NCBI GenBank assembly: GCA_030372985.1
Contig: JAUCQB010000116.1
Coordinates: 1 to 64,000, forward strand
Direction: 5' to 3'
From: Phycisphaerae bacterium
GTDB lineage: Bacteria > Planctomycetota > Phycisphaerae > UBA1845 > PWPN01
Length of the DNA stretch: 64,000 nt
Part shown: positions 52,986 through 61,953 of the stretch, one piece after another
Numbering within the stretch: position 1 is the stretch's first letter
How the letters are laid out: each line of letters begins with the position of its first letter
Made by a program: the position numbers and the translations under genes
The notes under the pieces: generated by a model
What the model saw: only the letters and a program-made list of their open reading frames with translations
Database searches by the model: none
Told to the model about the DNA's origin: nothing

Positions 52986-53137
52986 CCGGCACCCGGACGC
53001 CACACTGGCCGCATCTCTGCCGGTGGAAGCCTGTTGGGCAGGGACCTTTCCGATCCGGGACAGCCGGTCTTGGCGCCTGCGGACAGAAGCTTCGGCACGC
53101 GGAGATGAGATAACATCATCAGGGGAGCTACCGGATC

Positions 53138-54268
53138 ATGCGGGTCGGAACGACACTCCTGAGCATCCTGGCAGCCGCGGCGGCAATGGCCGCCGTCGCC
53201 GATCTCCCGCGAGGTGGGAATCCATCGAGCTCGACCATACCGACCGCTCAGGCTCCCTCGACTCGACCTCACGGCGCGTCCGCCGTCTTCAGAACGGATC
53301 GGCACTTCGGAGAACAGGTCCTGACGTATCGCTTCGAGCCCGGCGTTGAGGTGCGTATTATCGCCCCGCCCGCGGCCCAATTTGACCGGTCGATACCCAC
53401 GCGGGTGGTCATTTATGCGTTGCCCAACGGAAACACCACGGATCAGACCATCGGCAAACGCGTCACACCAGGCGTCGACTGGCATTACGGCATCCAACAC
53501 ATCGGCGCCCAGACCCGGCGGCTGCGCGAGGTCATCCGCGAGGAGAACCTGGTTACCGCCTATGTCGAGGCCGACGGCAAGAGCTGGCCGACATGGCGAT
53601 CCAAGCACGCCCAGAGCAGCCAGCTGATCGCCCAAGTCGTCGACTCGATCGCCGGCCGGTTCAACGGGCCACGGACCAGCATCACGCTCACCGGCCACAG
53701 CGGCGGCGGCAGCTTCACCTTCGGCTACCTCAATGGTGTCGATCGGGTTTCCGATCGAATCGATCGGATCGCATTTCTGGACAGTAACTACGCCTACAGC
53801 GACGAACAGAACCACGGCGACAAGCTGATCGCCTGGCTCAAGGCCTCGCGACGAAACCACCTGGTCGTGATCGCCTACGACGACCGCAACATCATGCTCG
53901 ATGGCAAGCGCGTGGTGAGCCCGACGGGCGGCACGTACCGGCGGACAACGGACATGATCGCCCGGTTGCGTAAGGAGATCGCTCTATCCGAAAAGCCCCT
54001 GCTGGACACGCTGCCCACCGGTGCGTTCCCCGCCACCGCCCCGGCCGGGCACGCCTCTGCTCTGGCAATGAGCCGGCGTTACCGTGGGCTCGACGGTCAG
54101 ATTGACATCATTCTTGTCGAGAACCCACAAAACAAAATCCTTCACACGGTAATGGTCGGCGACATGTCCGGCTTCATCCACGCGATCACCTCTGGAACAC
54201 CCCACGAGAACCAGGCAGCGGTCTTCGGCGGCCCTGTCACGTATGAGAAGTGGATTCAGCAGGATTGA
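53138..54268 (+). CDS. Secreted alpha/beta hydrolase-like protein
   Basis: The product has 376 aa. A signal peptide (LLSILAAAAAMAAVA) is followed by a Pro/Ser/Thr linker and then the hydrolase core, starting with TRVVIYALPNGNTTD. The nucleophile elbow is LTGHSGGGSFTFGYL (G-x-S-x-G), the usual acid/His part follows in the last third, and a C-terminal His is present in KILHTVMVGD. It may be an esterase; the substrate is not evident. GGGGAGCTACC precedes the ATG. It shares strand with the upstream oxidoreductase but not close spacing. Confidence 0.8.
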   Translation: MRVGTTLLSILAAAAAMAAVADLPRGGNPSSSTIPTAQAPSTRPHGASAVFRTDRHFGEQVLTYRFEPGVEVRIIAPPAAQFDRSIPTRVVIYALPNGNTTDQTIGKRVTPGVDWHYGIQHIGAQTRRLREVIREENLVTAYVEADGKSWPTWRSKHAQSSQLIAQVVDSIAGRFNGPRTSITLTGHSGGGSFTFGYLNGVDRVSDRIDRIAFLDSNYAYSDEQNHGDKLIAWLKASRRNHLVVIAYDDRNIMLDGKRVVSPTGGTYRRTTDMIARLRKEIALSEKPLLDTLPTGAFPATAPAGHASALAMSRRYRGLDGQIDIILVENPQNKILHTVMVGDMSGFIHAITSGTPHENQAAVFGGPVTYEKWIQQD

Positions 54269-54838
54269 CCCCGGCGTTGTATACGGCAACCCTGGAACAT
54301 GAAGAATCGCGAATGCGGAATTGAGAACGGGGCCTGTTTTGTCGCGACCGGCGAAATGCACGGGCAGAGGTGGCTCGGTGCAAGCCAAGCCATTCGGGAA
54401 CAGAACCTCCTCCACGGCTCCTTCCGATTGCCCCTGGACGGTTTTATGCAACTGAAGGGTCGACCGTCGCGGTGGCCCCCTGCTGGCTGTCAGCTTGTTC
54501 CGGTCATGTCCCGGCAGGTCACCGGCTCTCTCGTGCGACTCGTCGTACCATAACGCTGGTTCATTTGCACCACGATGTCGTTCATTTCAACCATTTCATG
54601 CGGCTGCACCCTGCCGGATCAGCAATTGCGGTCCTGTTACGCCAGGTCATATCGCTGGCACGACAAATGCTGGTAGATTCATGGCAAGCAGCAACGAAGA
54701 GAAGTGTCCTGCGAGGTCGATCCGCCGGGCCGGCGGCCTGACCGGCCGGTGAACGGAGTGAGAAAGCAGTCCGCGCGGCACGTGTGCCCGCGACTGTTCG
54801 GGGAACTGGTGTGCGCTTTTTTCGAAAGGAGGCATGTC
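54269..54838. other. Intergenic region with a sigma-54-like element
   Basis: No coding frame in these 570 bp looks real. The only ordered sequence is the -24/-12 element at 54656-54671; the following 160 bp would be the leader of the H-X9-DG gene. Confidence 0.5.
54656..54671 (+). promoter_or_regulatory. Candidate sigma-54 (RpoN) promoter of the H-X9-DG gene
   Basis: TGGCACG is perfect for the -24 element, with the expected four-base spacer, and ATGCT is a one-base deviation from TTGCA/T at -12. The GG-to-GC spacing is correct. Transcription would start near 54682 and leave a leader of about 155 nt to the ATG at 54839. An activator site was not located. Confidence 0.5.
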
Positions 54839-55987
54839 ATGAAGAATCGGCAAGCCATGTCGCTTCAGCGCGGGGCCTTTACGCTGATTGAACTGCTGGT
54901 GGTGATCGCCATCATCGCTCTGCTGATCAGCATCCTGCTGCCGTCACTGGCCAATGCTCGGGAGCTCGCTCGGAGAGTGTACTGCGGCGCGAATCTCCGC
55001 TCCATCGCCCAGGCCTGCATCATGTACAGCGAAGGCAACCAACAGCGATTTCCGACCGCCTGGCAGCCCTCGACGGTCGACCTGAGCAAGACCTGCAACA
55101 CCGCCATCGGAAACCTTCGAGGTCTACCCGACGGCTGGACGGACTCCGACGGCCCCGCAGCGTCGGACAACCAGAGCAACTATCGCGCCTACTATCGGCT
55201 TCTTCTGCGCGGCTCAAAAGCGTATCTGCAACCGAAGCAGTTCATCTGTCCGACGGGCAATCGCAAGCTCGGCCACTTCTCTTCCGGCACCGGTCCCAAT
55301 CCGATCGTTGACGATGCCAACCTCAAGTACTTCGCACAGCCCAAACCACCGGTCGGTGCCGAGGGTAAATGGTACGATTTCGATGGCTCACCCACGGCCA
55401 TCGTCAACGCCGGCACCGAACTGGCCGAGATCAGCTACTCCCTTCAGATGACCCGTGTGGCAACGCTGAATGAGCGAGGATTCGGCAAAACCTACGGGGT
55501 CAGGATGACCAGCTCGCAAGACCCTCGCAAGGCCCTTGCGGCAGACCGCAATCCGTTCTCGAACCGACTCGACATGCTGCGTCCGAGCCCGGTTAGTCCG
55601 CAGGCCTCACGATACAACTTCGATCCGACCGCCCAGGGCACCGGCCTGCCCGCCCCTGGCGACCTCGACGGCAACGGCAGCGTGGACGCCGGTGAATGGC
55701 TGGCCGCATTGCGGAAACGAGATCGGAGCCTCAGCTCTCGCAACCACAACCGCGTGGGGCAGAATGTCGCCTTCCTTGACGGCAGCGTTAAATGGTGCAA
55801 GCATCCGCTTTGCGGGGCTGATGAGGATCTGATCTGGACCCCAACGACTCCACCCCAGCTCGGCCGGACCTTCCAGGATCCGCTGGAAACTCACCTCCAA
55901 CTGCTGCCCGGCCGGGGAACATTAGCCCACTACCAGACAGCCCTGTCGGACCCCGCCATGGGCACCGACTCGCTGTTGATCCCATAG
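54839..55987 (+). CDS. Type II secretion/prepilin-like protein, H-X9-DG family
   Basis: The product has 382 aa. The leader is followed by [30 protein letters not shown], the prepilin-type cleavage/methylation segment, then a beta-rich domain. Near the end is the H-x9-DG motif (His, nine residues, then DGSVKW). An inner Ca-binding-like [13 protein letters not shown] is an extra feature. AAAGGAGG precedes the ATG. A sigma-54-like promoter, unlike the sigma70 type in front of the first family member at 874, suggests condition-dependent expression. Confidence 0.9.
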   Translation: MKNRQAMSLQRGAFTLIELLVVIAIIALLISILLPSLANARELARRVYCGANLRSIAQACIMYSEGNQQRFPTAWQPSTVDLSKTCNTAIGNLRGLPDGWTDSDGPAASDNQSNYRAYYRLLLRGSKAYLQPKQFICPTGNRKLGHFSSGTGPNPIVDDANLKYFAQPKPPVGAEGKWYDFDGSPTAIVNAGTELAEISYSLQMTRVATLNERGFGKTYGVRMTSSQDPRKALAADRNPFSNRLDMLRPSPVSPQASRYNFDPTAQGTGLPAPGDLDGNGSVDAGEWLAALRKRDRSLSSRNHNRVGQNVAFLDGSVKWCKHPLCGADEDLIWTPTTPPQLGRTFQDPLETHLQLLPGRGTLAHYQTALSDPAMGTDSLLIP

Positions 55988-56096
55988 CCTGCGGCCACAC
56001 CGTTGGAGGCCCTGCCCTGGAAGAGCCGCGCAGGTCGACACAGACGCTCGGACAACAGCATGTCTGCCGGAAACCTCACACAGCGGGGCGGAAGTC

Positions 56097-56105
56097 TGCT
56101 ATAAT
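56097..56105 (+). promoter_or_regulatory. Extended -10 promoter of the secretin N-domain gene
   Basis: TGC followed by a perfect TATAAT, about 155 bp before the ATG at 56259; no good -35 is seen at 16-18 bp. The extended -10 form is like those before the gene at 2819 and the RNA at 50018. Confidence 0.45.
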
Positions 56106-56258
56106 ACCGCCTTTGGTCCGAAGCCGGATCGCTCGAAGTGGGTGCAAGCCGAGCAAGGGTTTGGGGAAGATGTGCAACCTCCAACGGCCATCACGAGTAT
56201 ATTCCCGAAGGTGGCGCAGACTCCACCGCTGCCGGTCGGAATCGGGAGGCGAGACGAC

Positions 56259-57689
56259 ATGAACGCATTCCATTTGCCTGTGTGTCATAGCCTTGCGTGC
56301 TTGAGAAGGTTCGCTTCGACGGCCATCCTGCTCCTGGCCTCCTCGGCCGTGACGGCGGCAACCCCCTCCTCGCAACCGGCGGACGGGCAGCCGAAGGCCG
56401 TGGCCGCACCTCCGGCAACGCAGCCGGATTCGTTGACCATCCCGGTGCAAACGACGCACATCGATGTCCTCAAGGCGGACGAGAAGGACCTGCCTCTCAT
56501 TCGCGATCTCATCGCCCGGTTCGACACGAGTTCTCCCAGGCCGCCGCTTACCCGAGCGACTGCCAGCCATCCGGCGGCGACCGCTCCGGCTGCGGATGAA
56601 CCTCTGTTGGTACGAGTATTCAGCCTGAAGCACGTTGATCCCAAGACAGTGATCAACGCCATCACCACCGCATTCGGCGACCCCACAACGCGGGTCACTG
56701 CCGGCACCGGCAACGGCGTCGTTGTGCGGGCCAAGGAAAAGGCCATGGCCGCCATTGAGCAGTTGCTCCGCACGCTCGATGAGGCTCCAGACCGATCCCA
56801 GGAGATGAGGACGATCATTTGCCCGCTCAAGCATGCCAAAGCGGCCGAGCTTGCTCCTGTTCTCCAAAAAGCGGTACCCGGACTTCGCGAGTGCATCCCG
56901 TGGACAGCAGCCAATTCATTGCTCGTCACAGGGGCCCCCAAGGCAATCGAAACGGCTCGCGCCCTGGTCGCTGAGCTGGATGCCCCATCCTCGGCACCTC
57001 CCCCCGCACCGCCGACAAACGAGCCGATCACAAAGCTCTTCCCTCTGGAGTTTGCAGAGCCAAACCCGGCCTTGCTTGACGCCCTGAGAGCGGCCGCCGG
57101 CGACGGCAGTTCCGTCGTGCCGGTTCCCGACATCCGCTCAATCATCGTCACGGCCAGACCCAAGAACATGGCTGTTGTTGAGGGCATCGTCAAACAGATC
57201 GACAAACAGACCGAGCCCGGCGACGCACCGGCCGTTGGGCTGCGAATCCGGTTCCTCTGGCTGGTCAGCGGCCTGCCCGAGGACAAGTCAAGCCCGCCGC
57301 CGGCCGATCTGCTGCCGTTGGTGGAGGATCTGCAGCGAATCGGCGTGACCGGTCTGCGGCTGGCGACCCAGAACGTGGTCGAAGCCACGCCCGGCCGACG
57401 CTTCGTCGTGAAAGCCAGTCCCCTATTGGCAAACCGGTGTGACCTGGAGCTCGAAGGCCAGTTCCTCAATGAGACCGCCTCGCAGCCGTGCGTCGAGCTT
57501 CAGGCCAGGGTGGCCGAGTATGCCCCCTATCTCGAGCCCGAGAAGAACGGCTACAAGGTGTTCGAGAGACGGGAGTTGTGCAAATTGGAGACCACAGTCG
57601 TCACACCACTGGGAAAGGCGATTATCGCGGGTGTGACGCCTATCGATCGGATGACCAGTGTGTTCGTCGTGCAGGTGCTGCCGCAGTAG
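56259..57689 (+). CDS. Exported protein with three secretin N-type domains and no pore
   Basis: The product has 476 aa with a signal peptide (about residues 14-33). Three secretin/T3SS short N-type domains are in tandem at about 116-176, 183-243 and 257-317, each with strand, helix, strand and a buried (V/L)xV(T/R) pattern, such as VRVFSLKHVDPKTVINAI. The last 150 residues are a separate beta-rich part (IRFLWLVSGLPED, FVVKASPLLANRCDLELEG). The secretin barrel motif is absent, so it cannot form a channel. It may be a secretin partner, pilotin or periplasmic scaffold for type II secretion of the pseudopilins. GGGAGGCGAG precedes the ATG. No secretin gene is adjacent. Confidence 0.75.
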   Translation: MNAFHLPVCHSLACLRRFASTAILLLASSAVTAATPSSQPADGQPKAVAAPPATQPDSLTIPVQTTHIDVLKADEKDLPLIRDLIARFDTSSPRPPLTRATASHPAATAPAADEPLLVRVFSLKHVDPKTVINAITTAFGDPTTRVTAGTGNGVVVRAKEKAMAAIEQLLRTLDEAPDRSQEMRTIICPLKHAKAAELAPVLQKAVPGLRECIPWTAANSLLVTGAPKAIETARALVAELDAPSSAPPPAPPTNEPITKLFPLEFAEPNPALLDALRAAAGDGSSVVPVPDIRSIIVTARPKNMAVVEGIVKQIDKQTEPGDAPAVGLRIRFLWLVSGLPEDKSSPPPADLLPLVEDLQRIGVTGLRLATQNVVEATPGRRFVVKASPLLANRCDLELEGQFLNETASQPCVELQARVAEYAPYLEPEKNGYKVFERRELCKLETTVVTPLGKAIIAGVTPIDRMTSVFVVQVLPQ

Positions 57690-57788
57690 AAGAGGGTTCA
57701 GGGGGAAGGCCACAAGACGAAGGCCTGCGCGAAATCACAGAGCAACCGTCTTCCGCAAGGTCTCAATTCATCTCTCATCCTTCCCTGG

Positions 57789-57803
57789 CCTGAGCTTGTC
57801 GAA
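57789..57803. repeat. CTGAGCTTGTCGAA intergenic word
   Basis: This word, in the gap between the secretin N-domain gene and ndk, is a commonly reported intergenic repeat core in many bacterial genomes. The whole gap is composed of repetitive CCTTC-rich wording and contains no gene. Confidence 0.35.
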
Positions 57804-57873
57804 AGCCGCCTTCATCGTTCATCTCGCCACGTCGAGTCGCCTGCGGTGACCTTCCGCCTTCAGCCCTCCGCCT

Positions 57874-58335
57874 TCATCCTTCGTCCGACTTGGCCACCCA
57901 TCCTGACCCGGGTGTGGCGTAGTCCAGGATCTCGGCATCGCTGAAATACAGATCGATCTCGGTCGCCGCCGACTCGGGCGAGTCGCTGCCGTGGACGAGG
58001 TTGTATGTGGTGCTGGCCCCGAAGTCGCCACGGATGGTGCCGGGCTCGGCGTCGAAGCCAAACGTCTTACCCATCAGCTTGCGGCACACGTTGATCGCCC
58101 GCGGACCGGCAATAACCATGACCACGACCGGCCCTGAGGTGATGTACTCGATCAGGCCCGGATAGAACGGCTTGCCCTTGTGGGGGGCATAGTGCCGCTC
58201 GGCCAGATCGCGGCTGATCTGCATCATCTTCATGGCCGCAATCGTCAGGCCCTTGTCTTCGAATCGCTGAATGATGCGGCCCATGAGCCGCCGCTGAATA
58301 CAATCCGGTTTGAGAATGATCAACGTCTGTTCCAA
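57874..58335 (-). CDS. ndk: Nucleoside-diphosphate kinase
   Basis: The product has 153 aa. It transfers phosphate between nucleoside di- and triphosphates via a phospho-histidine. The start LEQTLIILKPD, the Arg-containing loop and the active-site segment NLVHGSDSPESA with the catalytic His are all standard. It is cytosolic. The start is a TTG with GAGGAA upstream; no in-frame ATG or GTG is possible close to the conserved start. The C-terminal 18 residues, after the nucleotide-binding core, are slightly longer than usual. Confidence 0.95.
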   Translation of the reverse strand: MEQTLIILKPDCIQRRLMGRIIQRFEDKGLTIAAMKMMQISRDLAERHYAPHKGKPFYPGLIEYITSGPVVVMVIAGPRAINVCRKLMGKTFGFDAEPGTIRGDFGASTTYNLVHGSDSPESAATEIDLYFSDAEILDYATPGSGWVAKSDEG

Positions 58336-58471
58336 ATGACATTCCTCGCTACCTGCTGCCCTTTTCAATTGGCCATTCTTGCCTACTCGAAGGGTGCCAC
58401 TGGCGGCTTGTCCGTGCGTGCACAACTGACCGACCGAAAGCGGCACGAGCCGACGCCCTCAGTTCGTGGCC

Positions 58472-58792
58472 TCAGTGTTTCGTGCCAAGCCCCAGCCGAT
58501 CGGCCTCAGCCTTCGTGACTCCCAGCGCCATGCTGACGCGGAGCATCTCCGCCTCGCCCAGTTCTTTGGCGATCGCGTCCAGAATAAGCCGCCCACGCTC
58601 CTCAGCGTCGATGTCTGCCCAACGATCCCAGATGACCGTCACATGAATGCTGTTCGTATGGCGGATTTCTTTGATGATAATCTGCGGATCGTCGGGAGGT
58701 CCTTTCGGTTGGTTCTCGTGCAGCACACGAACCAGGTCCTTCACCAGTTCAGGATGATCCTCTGATTTGGGTTTGATCCGAGTAACAGGCAT
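58472..58792 (-). CDS. Hypothetical protein, second gene of a coupled pair
   Basis: The product has 106 aa. I recognise no named family. It is a small acidic-to-basic alternating alpha/beta protein with strands IIIKEIRH and IHVTVIWDRWADI and a long C-terminal helix (EERGRLILDAIAKELGEAEMLRVSMALGVTKAEADRLG). The ATG has GGAGG five bases upstream and lies 2 bp after the stop of the HEPN-like gene, so the two are translationally coupled. Pairing with a HEPN-like gene raises the possibility of an antitoxin, but nothing in this sequence proves it. Confidence 0.65.
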   Translation of the reverse strand: MPVTRIKPKSEDHPELVKDLVRVLHENQPKGPPDDPQIIIKEIRHTNSIHVTVIWDRWADIDAEERGRLILDAIAKELGEAEMLRVSMALGVTKAEADRLGLGTKH

Positions 58793-58794
58793 AA

Positions 58795-59349
58795 CTACCT
58801 CCAGAGATCTCGACGACGCCGAAATACCCACTCAACGTTCGCAAACACATCATGAAGCTCGCTCATGGTCGGTTGCGCCTCCCGATATCGCAGCGATTCG
58901 CTCCAGTTGTCCGCAATGATCCCTACTCGCAACCGAAGAGCTCCGAGCAGCGCGGGATGAAGTGGACGCCGGTTGACCCAGCGAATACGTTCCAAGACCA
59001 GCAACCAGTAATTGAGGTCGTGATCGTTTCGAGGCGCGCCGTACACACGAGCATAGTTGCGGGCAACTCTCCGTTCCGAACTCGTGTCAACGTGCCGGGA
59101 CAAGCCCCGCTCTCTGAAAAACGCCGTCTTCAGCAAGATCTCGACAACGTATCCGAGGAAATACACCGCTCCCGTTTCGTCGCGCTCAGCGGCCGTCGCC
59201 AGAGTCAACCCATCCCAGAATCGTTGCTCAGCAGCCCTCTCCAGCTCGGGCCAGGTCTCCGCCTGCGGCAGTCTGGACAGCAATCCCATAGAAACACAAC
59301 CCTCGCAGAGGCCCCTTGTCCAAATCGGAAGAAACAAGTCTTCTGACAT
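58795..59349 (-). CDS. HEPN-like hypothetical protein, first gene of a coupled pair
   Basis: The product has 184 aa and is almost entirely helical. The segment AVYFLGYVVEILLKTAFF resembles a HEPN core helix. The later NDHDLNYWLLVLERIRW carries a possible R-x2-H (PRNDH), not the canonical RX4-6H of ribonuclease HEPN proteins, so catalysis is uncertain. No signal peptide or membrane helix. The start ATG has a weak ribosome binding site; upstream in-frame codons exist. The following gene begins 2 bp after its stop. It may be part of a small toxin-antitoxin-like or nucleotide-handling pair. Confidence 0.6.
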   Translation of the reverse strand: MSEDLFLPIWTRGLCEGCVSMGLLSRLPQAETWPELERAAEQRFWDGLTLATAAERDETGAVYFLGYVVEILLKTAFFRERGLSRHVDTSSERRVARNYARVYGAPRNDHDLNYWLLVLERIRWVNRRPLHPALLGALRLRVGIIADNWSESLRYREAQPTMSELHDVFANVEWVFRRRRDLWR

Positions 59350-59487
59350 CAGTATGCGCCGCCAGGGTTGCAGAAGCAACACCTCGCTGCGAACACCATC
59401 GCCTTGCGGCAACGATTCGGATGTATCCGCGGCAGCACACAGTTTTCGGGGCGCGTTGAGGACGTCGAGGCGCACTGGCGACAGGCG

Positions 59488-60483
59488 TCACTGGCTCCTG
59501 GTGCGGGCTGCCGCCACCATGGCCTTGAGATTCTCGGCAGGCACGGCCTTGGGGTCGTACGTACAGCCCGGGGTGATGATGATCGATCGATTACCGGCTT
59601 GGCGAAGGGCATCGCGGACCTCGGCCGCGCAGTCCTCGGGTGCACCTTGAGGCAGCGTCTTGAGGTTATCCACGCCGCCGGCCACCGCGGGCTTGGCGAC
59701 TTCGCAGGCGTAGGCGATGCTCGGTCCGGCCGCACGATCGGCCCAGTTGATCACTGCCGCAGGGTAGTCAGCGAACCGCTCGAAGTTCATCGGACGGCCG
59801 CACACGTGAAGCACGTTAAACGGCGCATCTTTGACGGCACCCAGGATCTCCATGTCCGTCGGCAGGACGATGTCGTCATATACTCCCTCGCCGTTGGCCG
59901 GGCGGTCAACCCAGTCGTCACGCACGGACAGGAAGATGCCCATGGCCCCGGCGGCAACACACTCGCGAGCAAAGGCCGCGAGCATCGTGCCGATCGCCTG
60001 CACCGCGGCCTTCACCGCCGACCGGTCCTCCCTCAGCAGGTTTGTCAGCACATCGTCGCGCTGGTCCTCGCCGATGATCTTGGGCGGGCCGTGCTTGTCG
60101 CTCGGCGGCGCCACCCACACCCGCAGTACCGTCCATGCGCTGAAGATCGTCGTGCAGGTGAGCAGGCCATCGCCCAGCCGCTTGCGAAGGCCCCGCAGCA
60201 ATTCGAGTTGCCCAGCCAACTGTCCCGCATCACCCGGTAGCGGCTTGATCCTTCGCAGGTCCGCCGCTGACTGAACGAGGTTCACATCCCCTCGCGGATA
60301 GTGGTGGTCATTCATCACCTTGAGGAGATCGAGGTCGTAGGCCTCCAGGTGCCGCAGGTGTGCATCCAGGGCAGCCTGACCGGTGATCTGGTGCGGCTCG
60401 AAATGATGCCAGAAGCTCACCGGGGGATGGTCCGGCCGCTCGCCCCGTAACACCGCTTCCACGCGTTGTCGTTTGCCCATCAT
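59488..60483 (-). CDS. Uroporphyrinogen decarboxylase-family protein
   Basis: The product has 331 aa. It has the URO-D (MtbA/CmuA-like) TIM-barrel: the MGKRQRVEAVLRGERPDHPPV opening, WHHFEPHQ, and later FNVLHVCGRP and VINWADRAAG. The TPGC near the C-terminus (ITPGCTYDPK) fits the zinc-binding corrinoid/methyltransferase subgroup rather than haem synthesis. Which methyl donor or corrinoid partner it uses is not visible. Two adjacent ATGs are possible starts; a longer frame exists upstream without a ribosome binding site. Confidence 0.82.
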   Translation of the reverse strand: MMGKRQRVEAVLRGERPDHPPVSFWHHFEPHQITGQAALDAHLRHLEAYDLDLLKVMNDHHYPRGDVNLVQSAADLRRIKPLPGDAGQLAGQLELLRGLRKRLGDGLLTCTTIFSAWTVLRVWVAPPSDKHGPPKIIGEDQRDDVLTNLLREDRSAVKAAVQAIGTMLAAFARECVAAGAMGIFLSVRDDWVDRPANGEGVYDDIVLPTDMEILGAVKDAPFNVLHVCGRPMNFERFADYPAAVINWADRAAGPSIAYACEVAKPAVAGGVDNLKTLPQGAPEDCAAEVRDALRQAGNRSIIITPGCTYDPKAVPAENLKAMVAAARTRSQ

Positions 60484-60667
60484 AATGGGAATGTAGGCAC
60501 GCGAGAGACGCCGGTCAAGCTTGAGCCCATCGAGCGTCATGGCAGGGCAAAGGTCAATCTTGCATGCAGGGATACCGACCGTGGCCTGTGGAATACCTGT
60601 CTCGAATCCACGTGCTTCGCGACTCGCCCATCCCAGCTCCCCTGGCACGGGGCGGAGCTGTCCCGGT

Positions 60668-61825
60668 TCATTTCGCAGGGACCAGCCTCGCGGCCGTGGC
60701 GGATGGCGGCTTGAGGTGGACGTCCATCCAGGCGACCATCAGTTGACGCGACTCGTAGGCCGCTGAATGGCCTCGCCCATGTACGTAGAAAGCAAAATCC
60801 TGCGGCGACTTCTCCAATTCGTAGACCCGCATGATCTCCATGTTCATCAGCACCCGCTGCCGCTGAGTCGCGGGGTTGCCGTCGTTGAGCCCGGAGAGAT
60901 CCAGGAAAGGACGTGGGGCAACAAGTGCGATGATGTGGTGCATGTCGATCGGCGGCAGACGGCCTTCGAGCAACTGCGGCCGTAGTGGCTTGAGGTAGAT
61001 GTACCAGCGGTCGCGGGCCCATTCGAGCACCCTGGGGTTCTGGCGAAACATGGGGGCACTGCAGTTGCACGCCGCCGCTTTGACCCGCTGATCGTACGCG
61101 GCGAGGAAGTACGTCCCCTGCCCGCCCAGCGAATGGCCGAGCACACCGATCTTGTCGGGATCCACCTCGGGCAACGACTGCAGGACATCGATGGCGATGG
61201 AATGCTCGTAGGTGAACTTGCCGACGGCCGTCCATTCGGGATGCTTGGCGTAGAATCGGGCGGTCTCATACGGGCCTTCCGGCGGAATGCGATGGCCGGC
61301 CGTGAAGTGATCCGGCGCGATGACCACGTAGCCACGCCTGGCGAAGTGATCGAGCCACGCCTTGTCCGGGTTGTCGAGCAGTCCGGCCGCCTGCTCCTTG
61401 CCCTGCTTGAAGGTGCCGTGCAGCGCCACAATGGCGGGTGTCGGGCCGGTCAGATGGCGCGGAATGGCCAGGTAGGCGTGGGCTCGCTCGTCGGTCTCCA
61501 CGTTGTAGCTGATCAGTTTGCGGGTGTAGAGACCGTCGACTTCCGAGGTTTCGTGGGCTTGCAGGTCCAGCGGCGGTTTGGCGGGCTTGCGATCATCGCG
61601 GATCAGTTCCAGGAACTGCCGGCGGATTGTCTCCTTGCGTTGTCGCCACTGATCGAGCGTCTTGATGCCCTCGAGAAGGTCTTCCCACGTCGAATGAACC
61701 GGCGAGGCCTCGAACTCCGGGCGAGTGGTTGGCGCAGCGGCGATAGCTCGGTGAGATGCACTCCCGAACGCAACGATCATACTCCACGTCGTCAGAGCCA
61801 ACACCGCCATCCGTTTCGATCGCAT
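60668..61825 (-). CDS. Secreted alpha/beta hydrolase, esterase-like
   Basis: The product has 385 aa. A signal peptide is present (LALTTWSMIVAFGSASHRAIAA). The hydrolase domain has PAIVALHGTF, YVVIAPDHF, the elbow GVLGHSLGGQG (G-x-S-x-G) and a C-terminal His in GRGHSAAYE, so the triad looks complete. MHHIIALVAPRPFLDLSG before the His is typical of the dienelactone/acetylxylan-esterase branch. With the xylan, pectin and mannan enzymes around, a sugar-ester deacetylase is a reasonable guess, but this is inferred. It follows the URO-D family gene on the minus strand, 185 bp away. Confidence 0.85.
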   Translation of the reverse strand: MRSKRMAVLALTTWSMIVAFGSASHRAIAAAPTTRPEFEASPVHSTWEDLLEGIKTLDQWRQRKETIRRQFLELIRDDRKPAKPPLDLQAHETSEVDGLYTRKLISYNVETDERAHAYLAIPRHLTGPTPAIVALHGTFKQGKEQAAGLLDNPDKAWLDHFARRGYVVIAPDHFTAGHRIPPEGPYETARFYAKHPEWTAVGKFTYEHSIAIDVLQSLPEVDPDKIGVLGHSLGGQGTYFLAAYDQRVKAAACNCSAPMFRQNPRVLEWARDRWYIYLKPLRPQLLEGRLPPIDMHHIIALVAPRPFLDLSGLNDGNPATQRQRVLMNMEIMRVYELEKSPQDFAFYVHGRGHSAAYESRQLMVAWMDVHLKPPSATAARLVPAK

Positions 61826-61953
61826 GATGAATCCCTCGTTGGTCTGAGGAAGTCACGCCCACGCCGAGCCGTGGGCATGGCACCCCGCATATGGCATCGA
61901 CAGAACCGGCAGGTCTCGGTCTCTGCGACGACCTCGACCGTGCCCTACCATCC

